Program-made: the position numbers and the translations under genes
In this document: one piece after another, positions 34,774 to 46,358 of the stretch
Position numbering within the stretch: the first letter of the stretch is position 1
Layout of the letters: each line of letters begins with the position of its first letter
Source of the DNA: Coleophoma eucalyptorum
Lineage: Eukaryota > Ascomycota > Leotiomycetes > Helotiales > Dermateaceae
NCBI GenBank assembly: GCA_026120035.1
Contig: JALRME010000025.1
Location: 310,001 to 374,000 of the forward strand
Length of the DNA: 64,000 nucleotides
Direction: 5' to 3'
Notes under the pieces: model-generated
What the model was told of the DNA's origin: nothing
Database searches by the model: none
What the model saw: the letters and a program-made list of their open reading frames with translations, nothing else

Positions 34774-36507
34774 ATGGAGAAACCAGCTCCAGCAGAATCC
34801 GACGCGTCCAAAGCTGCTTTGGACGATAGGAGTGTGGCTCGTGAGGGCACACCAGCCGTTCCAGCGCAGACCGACAATTCCGCGGCTTCAACGAGCCCAC
34901 CGCGTCCGAGGTCGCTTTATGAAGGCGATATCCAGGCTGAAGAGGTAGGTGATGGTCGAAATTCGGAAATCGAGCGAGTTGGGACTGACCGTTGTGACAG
35001 GTGTCTTCAAGTGATGCTGATTCATCATATGACGATGCAGCACTGTACGTTGATAAAGCTGCTATGAGGACTGCATAACGTGGTTAACATGACTTGACTT
35101 CACTAGATCTTTCACCCAATCCCTTACTTCTAGCGTCACAAAGTATAAATATGAAAATGGTAGACGGTATCATGCTTATGAAGATGGCAGTAAGTGCCTT
35201 TGCAATAATACATCCCCAATGATTCGTTTCATTGGCGCTGACCAATGCCGCAGAATACTTCTTACCCAATGATGAAGTCAGTTCGTATATTCTCAAGTCG
35301 GGATTTACTAGTTTCTCAATTGTTCATAGGAAGAAAACGATCGCCTTGATCTATTCCACCATCTTCTGACCCTCAGATGCGATGACAAATTGCACTTGGC
35401 CCCCATCGGGTCAAACCCGCAGCGCATCCTGGATCTGGGAACAGGAACTGGTATTTGGGCTATAGAAATGGGTCTGTCTCCCCTCGAGGCATGTTCAATT
35501 GCATCCTCGGGCTAACAAAGGCTACAGGTGATGCATATCCGTCAGCAGAGGTCTCATTCAGTCTTCCTCTCTACATCGGCTTGTATACTGAATTAGCGAT
35601 CCCAGATTATCGGAAACGACTTTTCACCCATCCAACCTTCATCGTAAGTTTTGTTTGATGAAAAAGAACTTGAGATACATAGACTCTAACCCAGAAAGCG
35701 TGCCACCAAATGTGCAGTTCGAAGTAGACGACATTGAGAACACCTGGCTATTCTCCAGTCCCTTCGATTATATTCACTGTCGCTACCTGGCAGGATCACT
35801 CGAAAATTGGCCCAAACTGATGTCACAAGCCTTCGCGTACGTAGCCTCTGACAAAGCCATGATTTTTACTGACGGCTCGTTCTGGGTAGCCACACCAAAC
35901 CGGGCGGCTGGGTAGAGTTTCACGATTTTGATATGCAATTTTACTCGACGGATAATTCATTCGTGCCAGGCTCCGCACCCGATGTTTGGACGAGCGAAAT
36001 CGCAAATGGTGTACGAGCCATCGGTCGCGAACCAGAACCTGGGCCAAAGCTTAAGGGGTGGGTGGAAGATGCTGGATTTATCAATGTTTTCCATCAAGTC
36101 TTGCCTATTCCTGTTGGCCCATGGCCAAAAGACAAAAGATTGGTAAGCATACATTCCTCTGTTTGATATCGTGAAAACTTCTTCGATTCTTCTGATATGG
36201 CTCAGCGAAATGGAGTCCTAAAGTTCAAGGAGGTAATTACTGATACACGAGCAGAAAGAAGTTGGAGCATGCGATCTTTCTATGTTTCTCCAGGGACTGG
36301 AAGGAATCTCTCTCCGCGTCCTGACCATGGCCAAGAATTGGTCTGCAGAAGAGGTCCTGGCGTTTCTGCCACAGGTAAGAAAGGATCTTAGAAATCGAAG
36401 AATACATGCCCTACATGATCTGTAAGTGCCAATGACAGCACCTGAATTTCTGGAGCCTTGCTAATACCCTACAAAGCCATGTCGTGTACGCACAAAAGCC
36501 TCGCTAA
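34774..36507 (+). CDS. LaeA-like SAM methyltransferase
   Basis: A class-I methyltransferase of the fungal LaeA/UMTA type. The gene is cut by about nine small introns, so no single frame shows it. Motifs rebuilt in order: [14 protein letters not shown], motif [17 protein letters not shown] near 35430, [11 protein letters not shown] near 35620-35640, [38 protein letters not shown] after an intron ending near 35890, [38 protein letters not shown] and finally HVVYAQKPR with the stop at 36505. The first exon is a disordered Pro/Ser-rich tail. Two introns have weak donors (GTCTGT, GTCTCA), so those boundaries need transcript support. LaeA itself is a regulator, but most paralogues have unknown targets. 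The divergent P450 suggests a small biosynthetic unit. Confidence 0.88.
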
Positions 36508-36919
36508 GGATATGAAGAAGGTCCTGTTCACGTGAGAGCTTGCGCTACATGATTGTTTCTAGAAAGCTTTCAGGCATCAAGCTCCTTTCTAGCTCCATTC
36601 TACAAGAATACATCAGGGACTGATCGGAAGTAAAGCTAGAGCTATGTTCATGAAGAACAAGTCATGTCCTGCTATAAATAGGAATGGCATATAAATCAGT
36701 TTTAAAGCAAGATACCTTAGAATGCGGGTATATTTTTTGAAGCTCGACACATACACTTGTGTTGATTTGGAAAAGAGAGTATGGCAGACAGGTTGAGGTC
36801 TAAGATAACCGGCTGTATATTATAGTTATAAGGTATTATCTGGATCACAACAACATTTTTTTCAATATGGGTATCTACATCGTGCACCATGAACCCTGCC
36901 TGCCCTTATTATATATCTT
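36508..36919. other. convergent 3' region
   Basis: Spacer between the methyltransferase and cutinase 3' ends. No gene is seen. Confidence 0.5.
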
Positions 36920-37630
36920 CTACATGCCAGCCATAGTTGCAACAAAGGCAGCGGCCGTTCCAGCGTCGTTTGAGTAAGTCAAGTGAGGAGTCAAGATGGT
37001 ATCACCGCCGGCACAGATGTTGTCGCCTTGGTGGCAGATGACCTTGGTCTTGGCTGCCGTAGCACCAGCGACTGGCTTTCCGTTGTCTGCACACTGTTGT
37101 TAGCCACAGCCCGTGACATCTTCCGCACATGTACTGTACATACCTGGGTCACCGAAGATGACGACGGAGTTAACCTTGGCCATCATGGCAGCGGGCATCA
37201 TAGCGGCAGCGTTGTGCACCAGCTGACCACCCTGAGAATAGCCAGACATGACTACTTTGGAGTTGGGGCAGTTGGTCAGTGCCTGCATGGTCATGGTGGC
37301 CCTGGGGTATGTTGTCAGTAGTCTTTCCCACCCAAGTCATTGCGTTGCCGCTTACATGTTCTTGCTTCCTCCCGCGTCACCTCCAGCAAGGAATCCGGGG
37401 ATATCGGCAGGGTAATCAACACCCTGGAAGCTCATTGAGGCTCCTCCGATCTTGGATTGAATGGCGGACATGAATGGAGGACCGGTGAGAGATCCGAGCG
37501 GGGCAGCTTCCAGAGTGCCACGGGCAAACATAACCATCATATCGGAACATCCTCCAGCAGCAGCAGCCGGTGCCGGGTGAGGAAGGGCCGCAGCCGCATT
37601 AACAAGAGCGAAAATGAGTAAAGAATACAT
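36920..37630 (-). CDS. secreted cutinase
   Basis: A serine esterase that hydrolyses cutin polyesters of plant cuticle. Three exons give about 215 residues, the family size. The start at 37630 gives a signal peptide (LLIFALVNAAAALP). The mature protein begins with CSDMMVMFARGTLEA and GSLTGPPF, which are conserved in cutinases and include an oxyanion-hole region. VDYPADIPGFLAGGDAGGSK follows. The nucleophile is in GYSQGG, and the third exon has CHQGDNIC with the catalytic Asp and ILTPHLTY with the catalytic His. Four cysteines can form the two usual disulfides. Introns lie near 37092-37140 and 37300-37355. No regulator is adjacent. Confidence 0.95.
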
Positions 37631-38554
37631 GTTTAAAAAGGTGGGCTGAAGAATAGAAAGCTCGAGTCAGAAGAAGAAGATGATGATGTGATTGTTGTAC
37701 GAAGAGTATGAAACCCAAGGACACTTGAGAAATATATATCTACATTTTGGCCTCTCGCCTCAGCAGCTCCACATCTCCAGATTCGCGATTATATGCTTAA
37801 AGTAGTAAAAGCTGAGAAAGTCAAGAGATCCAATGCACAGCATCGATGGGTCAAACTCCGGAGATCTGATCTATTCTTCCTGTGTCTTGCGAGCTTCCTT
37901 GGCAGCGGAACAAAGGATGGAAACTAACACAACTGCGCCTAACGGCGCCTCAGCGATTGGCTACACGTCTGCACTTCTTGGTTACGAGTTACGAGCCATC
38001 AACTCCGGTGCCAGAAACCGGGGAGCCAATCGCATTTGGTCCAACGGGTAAGCGAGCACACAGGACGAGCCCAAGACGTGCTCAGTTTCAACTTCGTCCA
38101 CGGATCAAGAGATCAAGCACTGGCAAATACACTTTTTTTTCTTACCGAGGTCTTTATGCATTGTGACTTCACACGGAAACGATACTATGTTGGGATGTTT
38201 TCGTTCAATGTCTGCCGTGGCAGGCTTTGCGGACACCGGTTCTGTTCTAGAACCATAGCTCGGTTAGCCGACACCAAGAACAACGCCCAGCTGTAAAATG
38301 TTTCTAATGGCCCTTTTGGAGCATGAAACAGTCTCGTGCTCTCCATCTCTCGCATCACACTTATCCTCACTCTTTGATAGCATACGAGTATGCAAATTAT
38401 GCATCGGAATTATATGTTAGCAGTGCTTCGCGGTAATGCACATGGGTTGAAGTGTTGTGACTTTTATTTGATTGACTAGCCGACAAGCGGACAAGTGGGT
38501 AAGCGGGCAAGCTGCTAATATACTGACGGATGGTCCTTTATCCTTCTGCGCTTT
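37631..38554. other. cutinase upstream region with 8-nt repeat
   Basis: No gene is recognised. An 8-nt degenerate repeat lies at 38482-38513. Confidence 0.4.
38482..38513. repeat. 8-nt tandem repeat x4
   Basis: Four units of the pattern GRYAAGYG are arranged head to tail with small differences. Confidence 0.7.
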
Positions 38555-39994
38555 TCATTCCCAGGCAAACCCGTGGCTTCCAGTGATATCGATTGTGTTT
38601 AACCAGCGCCATATCGGTCTATTAATAGGTACAATGTGAACTTGGGCCGCCAAATTACTGAGAGTTGGCACTTCCGTGCATTCCTCTGCGACTTCAGCGA
38701 CTGGCTCATGTCCTCGCTGTACTTCAGATGAAATCAGGTCATCTTCAGAACACCAAAAACTCGGCAAAGATTCCCCGCTATCCGAATCGTTTGGATCAAT
38801 AGCAGATTTCGTCTCCTCGGTAACATAATCCATCTCTCCAGTAGAGAGCAAGCCAGTGCCGGTTTTTTCGAGTTATGGGCCGAGTCCGGTTCGTCCAACA
38901 AAGACTTAGTCCGCAGAGAACCTTCGCTACCGTCAACAGCTACCCTTGATACCTCAGATAACTCCCTCTGCTGTTCCTCAAAAAACATCATAGCATCGTT
39001 CGAATTGTTGGCCCTTAACGGCTCATATCAGGTAGCTCTTCTTCCGATGGTTGGGATGGTTCATATCTTACCACCGGGATGGGGTTAGACTCATGAACCA
39101 TGATCATTGCTTACGCTGCAACTTTAATGGTATGAAGCGGGCGCGAATTGATTACAAGCTGCCGGTCAAATAATGGAACAAGATCTGTGTTGACTGAATC
39201 ATTCCTGGTCTTGGCAAGCCCTTCGTGAAGAAGCTCGGGTTGAGACTTCGTCGCATTGAAAGCGAATTTTATTCCTCCTGTAATATTTGCCTGGTTACAT
39301 ACCGATAGTCAGAACCACCTTCATGAGTGCAGATAGAATACAAAGGTGCGATTGGAAGGCATACCTGATCGTGTCAGGTTCTTGTTTCTTATCGGCAATT
39401 TAATTCTTCGGGAGGATCAAGAGAAGACTCAAGCTGCTCTTCAATGGTTCAAGATAACCCCGCAAGACGATAATCTGGGATTTCTCCTGAAGCCATTTCA
39501 GCTTCAATTTTAAGCGATATGTATCAGCTTTGTAAGGCCTCAGAGCCGACAGGATCTCGTTGATACCATCATAGATGATCTCGCACTGTTTGATCAGTCC
39601 AGGCATAACTCCAATAGTACTCTCAATTATTGGAGATCGCGACTTCGCTATGACCTCTTCATATTTGCGAAAGCAGAATTAGCATGCATCGATGTAGTTT
39701 TGACAGGAGCAGGCGCCGCAACATCGTCTAAGAAGCCTCGAGCTTCCCAGGACAATCTTACGACTTGGCTGACAGACAGAAGATCAGAACGTATAAAATA
39801 TTGTCTCACGGTCATTGAGACTAACACGAACTACCACCAGAACTTCAGCAAAAATGCGAATCTCTGCTGCGATCAAACCAATCTCCTTGCCTGCATCTCC
39901 GATTGACTGTGCAAGGTTGTTCAATGACTTGAAAAGCTGGAACCCAAGACCGGTGATACCAGCAATGCCAGATCACGCTGATGAGTTCCGCCAT
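38555..39994 (-). pseudogene. STAND N-terminal-type (Helo-like) gene, decayed
   Basis: Several fragments on the minus strand form one ancestral gene. MAELISV at 39994 continues in another frame as SGIAGITGLGFQLFKSL and GDAGKEIGLIAAEIRIFAEVL, the opening helices of fungal STAND/Helo-like N-terminal domains. A second exon (about 39650-39400) gives GLIKQCEIIYDGINEILSAL and the helix ending in SLLLILPK. A C-terminal part (38991-38555) is acidic and glutamine-rich and ends TGSHGFAWE. Frames change near 39973 (one extra or two missing bases) and in an A6 run near 38868. These regions usually act in nonself-triggered cell-death signalling. No downstream NACHT or repeat domain follows. Confidence 0.6.
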
Positions 39995-41293
39995 CGCTGG
40001 ACAACAGGCAGTCCTGGCGAAGACTGCCGTGCAAATCTCAAGACAACCAAACAAGAACTGTGTTGTATGGCAGTGTATGCAGTATCGGCAACAGCAGGAT
40101 TGCCAATTGGCTGCTTGACTCCATAGGTTGCTCCTGTCCCACATCAGACATACTACGACATACTGATTATGGTAGCGCGGGCCCGCTCCCAACTGCGAGA
40201 CCGCCTCCAGTTTCAGGGTTGAAAGCCGCACAATGTGCACCGGCAGAAAACATGCCGACTCGCAAGGCGGTGAATTTATTCGTAACGACAGGAATAGGAC
40301 GGTTTATAACCCAAGCAAATATTTACAGCCTAATAGGCTCCGTAGTGAGACCCTCTACGCTTTGTAGAAACTTACTTGCGTTGTCCAAAGCCAAAGCCAA
40401 ATTCTCAGCCTCCATCCGGGGCACTACTGATGCTTGGTTTATGTGTTCTTAGGTTATTGCATACTCTGCGTCTGAACTGCAGTGTTGTAGTGTAGGGGAG
40501 GGACATGCCTTCGTTGGGCAATTATCGGACTCCTATAAAATATGAGGATATTTGCAGAACTATTGTATTTCAAATCCTGAAATATATTCTCATATTATAG
40601 CCGAGTGCAAGTCTACTTTTCACTACACCCAATTCTCCATTACAGCACTGCGCGACTGGTAATATCTATAAATTGTGAGTCTTTCACTGCACCGTTTCCC
40701 CGTGGAGAAATTTCGGGAGGAACATCTTTTATTTTAGATCCCTTTTTCGTTGAATGATGTGACTTGTGACTTCTTTTTATTTCTCCCTCTGTAACTTCGC
40801 TTATATAAGCAACCCCCCCCCCCACTTCTAGCCTCTCCCACTTGTATTTAGTCCAGGAATATAGTCTTGTTTGCTTATACTCCTCGTGAACACTTATTTC
40901 GATATTTATAGTAATCAATGATCTAAGTCTGGTAGAATTCGCCATGCTTTATGGGTGTAAGTGCGCAGATGAGGCTATACTAGTGATTATCCATAATCAG
41001 AGAAATTTAATACTAGTAGGATAAGAATAAAAATGTTAAAATTAAAAGGGCTTATTTATAATTTGCTGATAAAAGGTTGGAGTAGATAAAATAAGAGGTG
41101 TGGTATTCTAGCTAGTGCTAAAGTGATATAACGCGTGGCTTACATATTAATTTAGTCCTCTGACTGAGGAACTTTTAGACAAGTTCGTCGTAGATCAACT
41201 CCTAGTTGTGATGCCTCTTTACGTAGAGCTTCATCTGATCACTTCACTCTTGGTACGTTCCCAAAGCTGAAGCTACATTGAATTTCAGTAACA
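39995..41293. other. AT-rich, gene-poor region
   Basis: Plus-strand frames at 39815-40126 and 40060-40452 lack any recognisable domain and partly lie antisense to the decayed gene. From about 40,500 to 41,150 the DNA is AT-rich, with an 11-C tract at 40813-40823. Nothing else is seen. Confidence 0.4.
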
Positions 41294-41830
41294 TTAACTA
41301 TGCATTTCATATGCATCACGACCCGATTCATTCAACTCAGATGTATGGGGATAGACCCCAGGCCGAACCAGATTCACAGACAATTCGGAAAAAGGAGTTG
41401 TGGATGACGACTGATGGTCTTCCTTTAGCTTAAGCCCGATTTCTGGGCCATGATTTGAGGCACGTTTTCTTTTTCGTGATCTGAAATATAGAAAACTAGA
41501 TAAGAATGAAGATTGAACCACAACTTATGCCAACGCCTAGACCAACTTTTGCGCCTCCAGAGAGCAAGCCCACTTGGTGGTTTGTGTGTGATAGTGTGGT
41601 CGCAGCTGTAGACCAATCATTTGCTTATTTGTGCTCTCCATGAGGGGCAACTTGGATATATTGCGCCTCACTGTAGTGTGAGCAATCATATGTCTTTTTT
41701 TCTGCATCATGGTGGTTCCATTGCATACCTCCCTGCTGCCTTTGGCGGGTGCTGCCGTGCGGCTGAAATAACTTCTGGTCATCGGCGTGGGGGGAATTAC
41801 TAAATATAGTAAAGTTTTGGTTCAACAGGC
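41294..41830 (-). pseudogene. possible single-pass membrane protein remnant
   Basis: In one minus-strand frame, SGGAKVGLGVGISCGSIFIL looks like a juxtamembrane Gly/Ala segment plus a transmembrane helix. In another frame, a basic RSRKRKRA stop-transfer and a Ser/Thr-rich tail follow and end at 41294. This is the typical end of fungal single-pass surface proteins, but the extracellular part (about 41600-41830) has stops in all frames. It is probably decayed or wrongly read. Low confidence. Confidence 0.25.
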
Positions 41831-43218
41831 TACCATATGGTGAGGTGAGTCTTTGATAAATATTTGGGGCAAGTGCATCGATTGGAAGAATAGTAACCGC
41901 AGTGCGTGCGCCGGTCTGCAGTGAACTGTCATAGTATTCAGAAGTCCACGCCTCTGATCTTTAAATACAACCAGTAAGTCTGTTCAACAGACGTCCGGAT
42001 TCAGTAAATAGCCACTCTAAGCAAATGATTTGCTAGATACAGAGTAGAAAGCTGGTCTGCTACTAGAATATGATGGGTACATTGCTTGGTTGATCCTCAT
42101 GCAGGCTACCCAGCCATGGGTTAGGGCTTTTCCCACACGCAACGCAACTGTATTCGAGCTGGCAAGAGCGCACCCTCCCTGGCTCCCACTTAAGTTTAGT
42201 CTAGTAAATGAATTCTAAATAAGCATACTCCATATGGGGTATTCTATTCAACTATTTTCTCTTCGGTTGTTGCGGAGCTACTCGGACTCAATCCCTATAT
42301 CATTAAAATCCTCTATATTGCAACTAAGTATATATGAAGAATTCTCCTGAAGCACTGAGTACCAATCTTCACATATCTTCAAAGGCCATCACCATAGTGT
42401 CCTCACTACACTGAAGTATTTCTGAGTTTGCTGCGATGTGCCCATCCATTTACGAGTTGGATAGTTTTCCCTTTAGATGTCGTCCCACAATCGTTTAAGA
42501 AAATCTCGGAGCAAATTTATACTCGTCATCAGTACCCCCTAGGTGGCTTTGACCCTTAGTGAGGAGCGGTTAAGCGTCCAAATTATCGCGTTTTTACCTC
42601 GGGACATTGATCCTTGTCTGAAAAACGGTGCACAATACTGCAAGGGGGCCAATATTGGTAATTGGTATCGCTGTTCTTGGAAACTGTATTCAGGTTTATG
42701 GTACATAAACCAGGCAATGACTTTCTCTCCGGCATTCTAGGCTCGCTGCACTTTATACCGACGTTGAATTTTAGGTAAGTTAGCCTTGGCCGGAGCACTA
42801 ATCTGGATAGTGAACTTCCGCTTCGGTTGAGAGTACACTTGGGCGGGTGGGTCTATAATTTCGTACCCTGTACGTTGTGCACCCGCCCCTCACCTACCCC
42901 ACTACTTGCCCCCATTCCCCAGAACTTATCAACCGGGTTGTGAGTTAGAGCCGAAGAATAGGAAAGCATGTACCATTACTGAGTGCCGATTTGCATTGCC
43001 AGGCTACTCCATGCACGGTTACATTGCAGAGAACCTGATCCTTCTGCATGAGACCTTGCTTATTAGATTCTCTAAGCACCCACTCGGGCCGATTTTGTCA
43101 TTCTGGTCATCCCCGGGATTGGGTTCGCATTTTATTGTGGAGCTAGTCGTGACTATATATGCTCATCGTTAGATATTTTGCTACAAACAATCAGTAGATA
43201 CATTCCAATTAATCTAAA
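41831..43218. other. intergenic, no gene seen
   Basis: No coding signal is recognised. An inverted repeat lies at 42841-42888. The last 300 bp form the promoter of the rhamnosidase-like gene. Confidence 0.4.
42841..42888. repeat. inverted repeat GGGCGGGTG / CACCCGCCC
   Basis: Perfect 9-nt GC-rich arms around a 30-nt AT-richer loop, about 330 bp upstream of the rhamnosidase-like gene. It could be a hairpin or a paired C2H2-regulator (GC-box) site. Confidence 0.6.
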
Positions 43219-45992
43219 ATGCGTTCCCTGATTCTCCAAGCCTGCCTTGCTATCTTCGCGTCTCATACGTCTGCTACTAGCAGGAGTAATATCTTCCCTC
43301 GCAATAGCTCTCAGAGGTATGGTAGGATCAAATTAAAAGCGAGCAGTACTGAGACAATTCTTAGTGAAAAGAAGTTCCTTCCCGTAGGTATTGCTACGGG
43401 CCAAGCGCCTTCATCCTCTACAGGAAAAGCTGGATCGTTCGAGTTGACACCGTCCACGCCATTCGCAACTTTGGACTATGGGATTGAGGTTGCTGGCTAT
43501 CCGGCTTTTGATGTCTCAGCTATTAGCGGAAAAGTTCAGATTGAGGTCAAATATGGTGAAGCTTTCCAGGCGCTATCCAGCAACTTTTCTGATGGTCCTT
43601 ACCCCTTCGCCATCGGCCTATCAAATACTTATCGAGTGGAGACATTCGACGTGACCAATACTGGTACATTTGAAGCTTTCCTCCTACAGGGAGGTCAAAG
43701 GTGGCAGTCAATACGTCTTTTAACTACTGGCAGCATAACTTTTTCATCTGTGGGATTCAAGCCATCTATACCCGTTGTCGAAATTAATAATCTTCCGGGT
43801 CACTTCGAATGTGACAATGATGAACTCAATAATATTTGGGAACTGGGTGCTAGAGCGGCTAATGTAGCCTGTATAGAAAAGGGAACCCAGCAAGATATAT
43901 GGCAAGTGAATCAAACTGGGGCTTTCATCCGCGGTATGAGATCTGGAGTGAGTGCCGAAGGGGCGTTCCTGGAAGACTATACACTCAAATTTGATGTACG
44001 CATTGAACGAGGGGGGGTTGGCTGGGTAGTAGTAAAGTAGCCTTTTCAATTATCCTCCATATTTGCATAATATTTCGGCATCTACAAGAAGCATATATGT
44101 TACTCCTATATCTACTCACTCTAGAGAGGGGCATATCAGCAGCTCGATCTGGCGTCTGATACAGTAGAAACATATAAATTGAATTAATAGCTAACAGCTT
44201 ATAGGCACATCCACTTGCATCACCAGCAGAGGGCATTCAGTTGAACTTAGTTGGAGAACTTCCAATTGAGAGCCGCTTTATGAATACCAACACAAGTCTT
44301 ACCCCTCCAAACTCAATTTTACTCGGATATGGCTACTCCATCGTTAACCAGACCAGCCTTTCCTCATATCTTTTGGGTACTTTTGATATACCTTTCTCTG
44401 TTCAGGAAAAGACTTGGTACCATGTCAAGACAGTGCTAAGTGGAGGTGAATACATCGCAGTTTCAATATCCGATGTTCAGATTTTCAATGTGACATTAAG
44501 TTCTTTCTATATCGGCGGCTCTACAATTCCAACTCGAGGATCATTTGGATTTGGTGGCTGGCAAGACCAATCAGGCACCGTTAGGAACGTCTCAGTATAC
44601 GACACACTCAATAATACGAGCTTTTACAGCAATTCTATGACGGATGGAAATCGAGTTCTCGCCGAGTACGGCGTGCATCAGAACTATGAGTCTGTTTGCC
44701 TTGATGGGCCGAAGCGCGATCGTCTACTCTGGCTTGGTGATCTGTACCACACTGTCAAAATTGTTGGATCTAGTACGTCTCGGCTTGATCTCATCAAAGG
44801 CACACTCATATCCATCCTGAGCTGGCAGACGCCGGACGGACTCTTCCCTTATGACGCGACTATGGGCTACAATTCTTCTCTCGCATATCAAGCATTTACG
44901 ACAGGCGGCGGTGGCTCGCTGTTTGGTACTGAGATATATAAGGTCGCTTTGCCGGATTATCAGATATTGGGCCTGTTGTCATTTGCCAGTTATGTCTCGA
45001 GTAGTAATGATCTCGACTTCGTGAGTGACACATGGCCACAATGGCAGCTTCAGACGAACTGGATACTTGAGCAAATCAATTCTACTACTGGCCTACTTTC
45101 TCTTGCTAGTGCCTTCTTGGGTCCTGCAAGTGGCGGCTCTGCCGTCAACTGTGCCTTCGTCCAGGCCTTGAACATGGTAGCTGATATCGCTACCGCAATC
45201 AATGACACCGACTCTGCCGCCAAGTATCAAAGCGCAGCATCCACTCTGGCTGCAACCATCAACAAGAGCCTGTGGAATCCTGAACTAGGCGCATATTCTC
45301 TCTCACTTACAAGTCTAGACGACTATTCTGTCAGCAGCTGCGGCTTCTGCATCACATCTGGTACCGCAAATGCTACGCAAGCTTCGAGCTTCCTTACTGC
45401 AATCCAGTCTCTCAAGCTCGGTCCCGGCTACAAAGACTCAACACAAGTTAATAGTTCTGATCCATCTACCAACATATCGCCGAATACGAATGGCTTCCTT
45501 CTCGCCGCACTCATGTCCCAAGGCACTACTGCTGCCGCTGTTACGTCCCAAGAGCTTCTGGAATCGTTGTGGGGCGCCATGCTCGCTGATAATGAGACGA
45601 ACACAGGCGCAAGCTGGGAATATCTCACTGTGGAGGGAGCGCCAGGCCTAGACTTATTCACGAGTCTATCACACCCGTGGGGCGGCGCTCCTACATATCT
45701 TCTTCCCGAGTGGGTGACAGGCCTGCAATCCGCCGCCGGCGCGAAGGGATTCGGATACGCGAACTGGGTGATAAATCCAACTTTAGGTCTCGCTATGGGA
45801 TTGAAGAGAGCAAAAGCTGTTGTCGTGACGGCGTTTTCGGGATCGCTAGAAGTCTCCTGGAGTGTTGTAAATGCGAGCTCGCTTCTTGTAGATGTTAAAG
45901 CTCCTGTGAAGACGAGTGGGGTGTTTGAGATGGCGGGATTCAAGGAGATATTTGCGGGCAAGACTAATTATCAGCTTCTTGTTTCGATTTAA
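43219..45992 (+). CDS. secreted alpha-L-rhamnosidase-like glycosidase
   Basis: Two exons (43219-44031 and 44205-45992) give 866 residues. The first 18-20 residues are a signal peptide. An N-terminal beta-domain contains FECDNDELNNIWELGARA, the lead-in to GH78-type enzymes, and QQDIWQVNQTGAFIRG. An inserted lectin-like beta-domain (about 44250-44640) follows. The (alpha/alpha)6 catalytic barrel begins with CLDGPKRDRLLWLGDLYHT, the rhamnosidase signature, and continues with WQTPDGLFPYD, NTNGFLLAAL, GASWEYL and LSHPWGGAPTYLLPEW. Numerous NxT/S sequons fit secretion. It would remove terminal L-rhamnose from pectin side chains or flavonoid glycosides. Family assignment is firm at clan level and less so for exact specificity. 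Confidence 0.88.
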
Positions 45993-46358
45993 GTTTCTCA
46001 AGCAATATAGTACAGTAATATACCAGCAGCTGAATTGTATCAAGGCTGTAACATTCGCTTATTGAAGATAAGAATAGATGCGGTTGCAAAAATATGCCTG
46101 CTTTATATATCATAGTTAGAAATATCAGTTCTTTGTTTAAGATTTATATCGAGCAAAACCCAGCTATCTTAAATCTTAAACAATTATAGAATCTTTGCAA
46201 GGTACAGAGAAATGTTTATTCGTAGATATATATACTGTCTCCTAAGGTGTTTGCTGGGATAATATCCACCCCAAAGATGTACTTTTTCTACCGGAATATC
46301 TAGAAGACTCGTGTTAGATATGGGAGAGTACAGAAGAGCTGGGTATAAGAAGCAAGCT
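45993..46358. other. convergent 3' region
   Basis: An AT-rich spacer between the rhamnosidase-like gene and the HET/NB-ARC locus. No gene is seen. Confidence 0.5.

Noticed and set aside
39815..40452. Two plus-strand frames of 103 and 130 codons
   Set aside because: No domain, no usable splice partner, and partly antisense to the better-supported decayed STAND-type gene.
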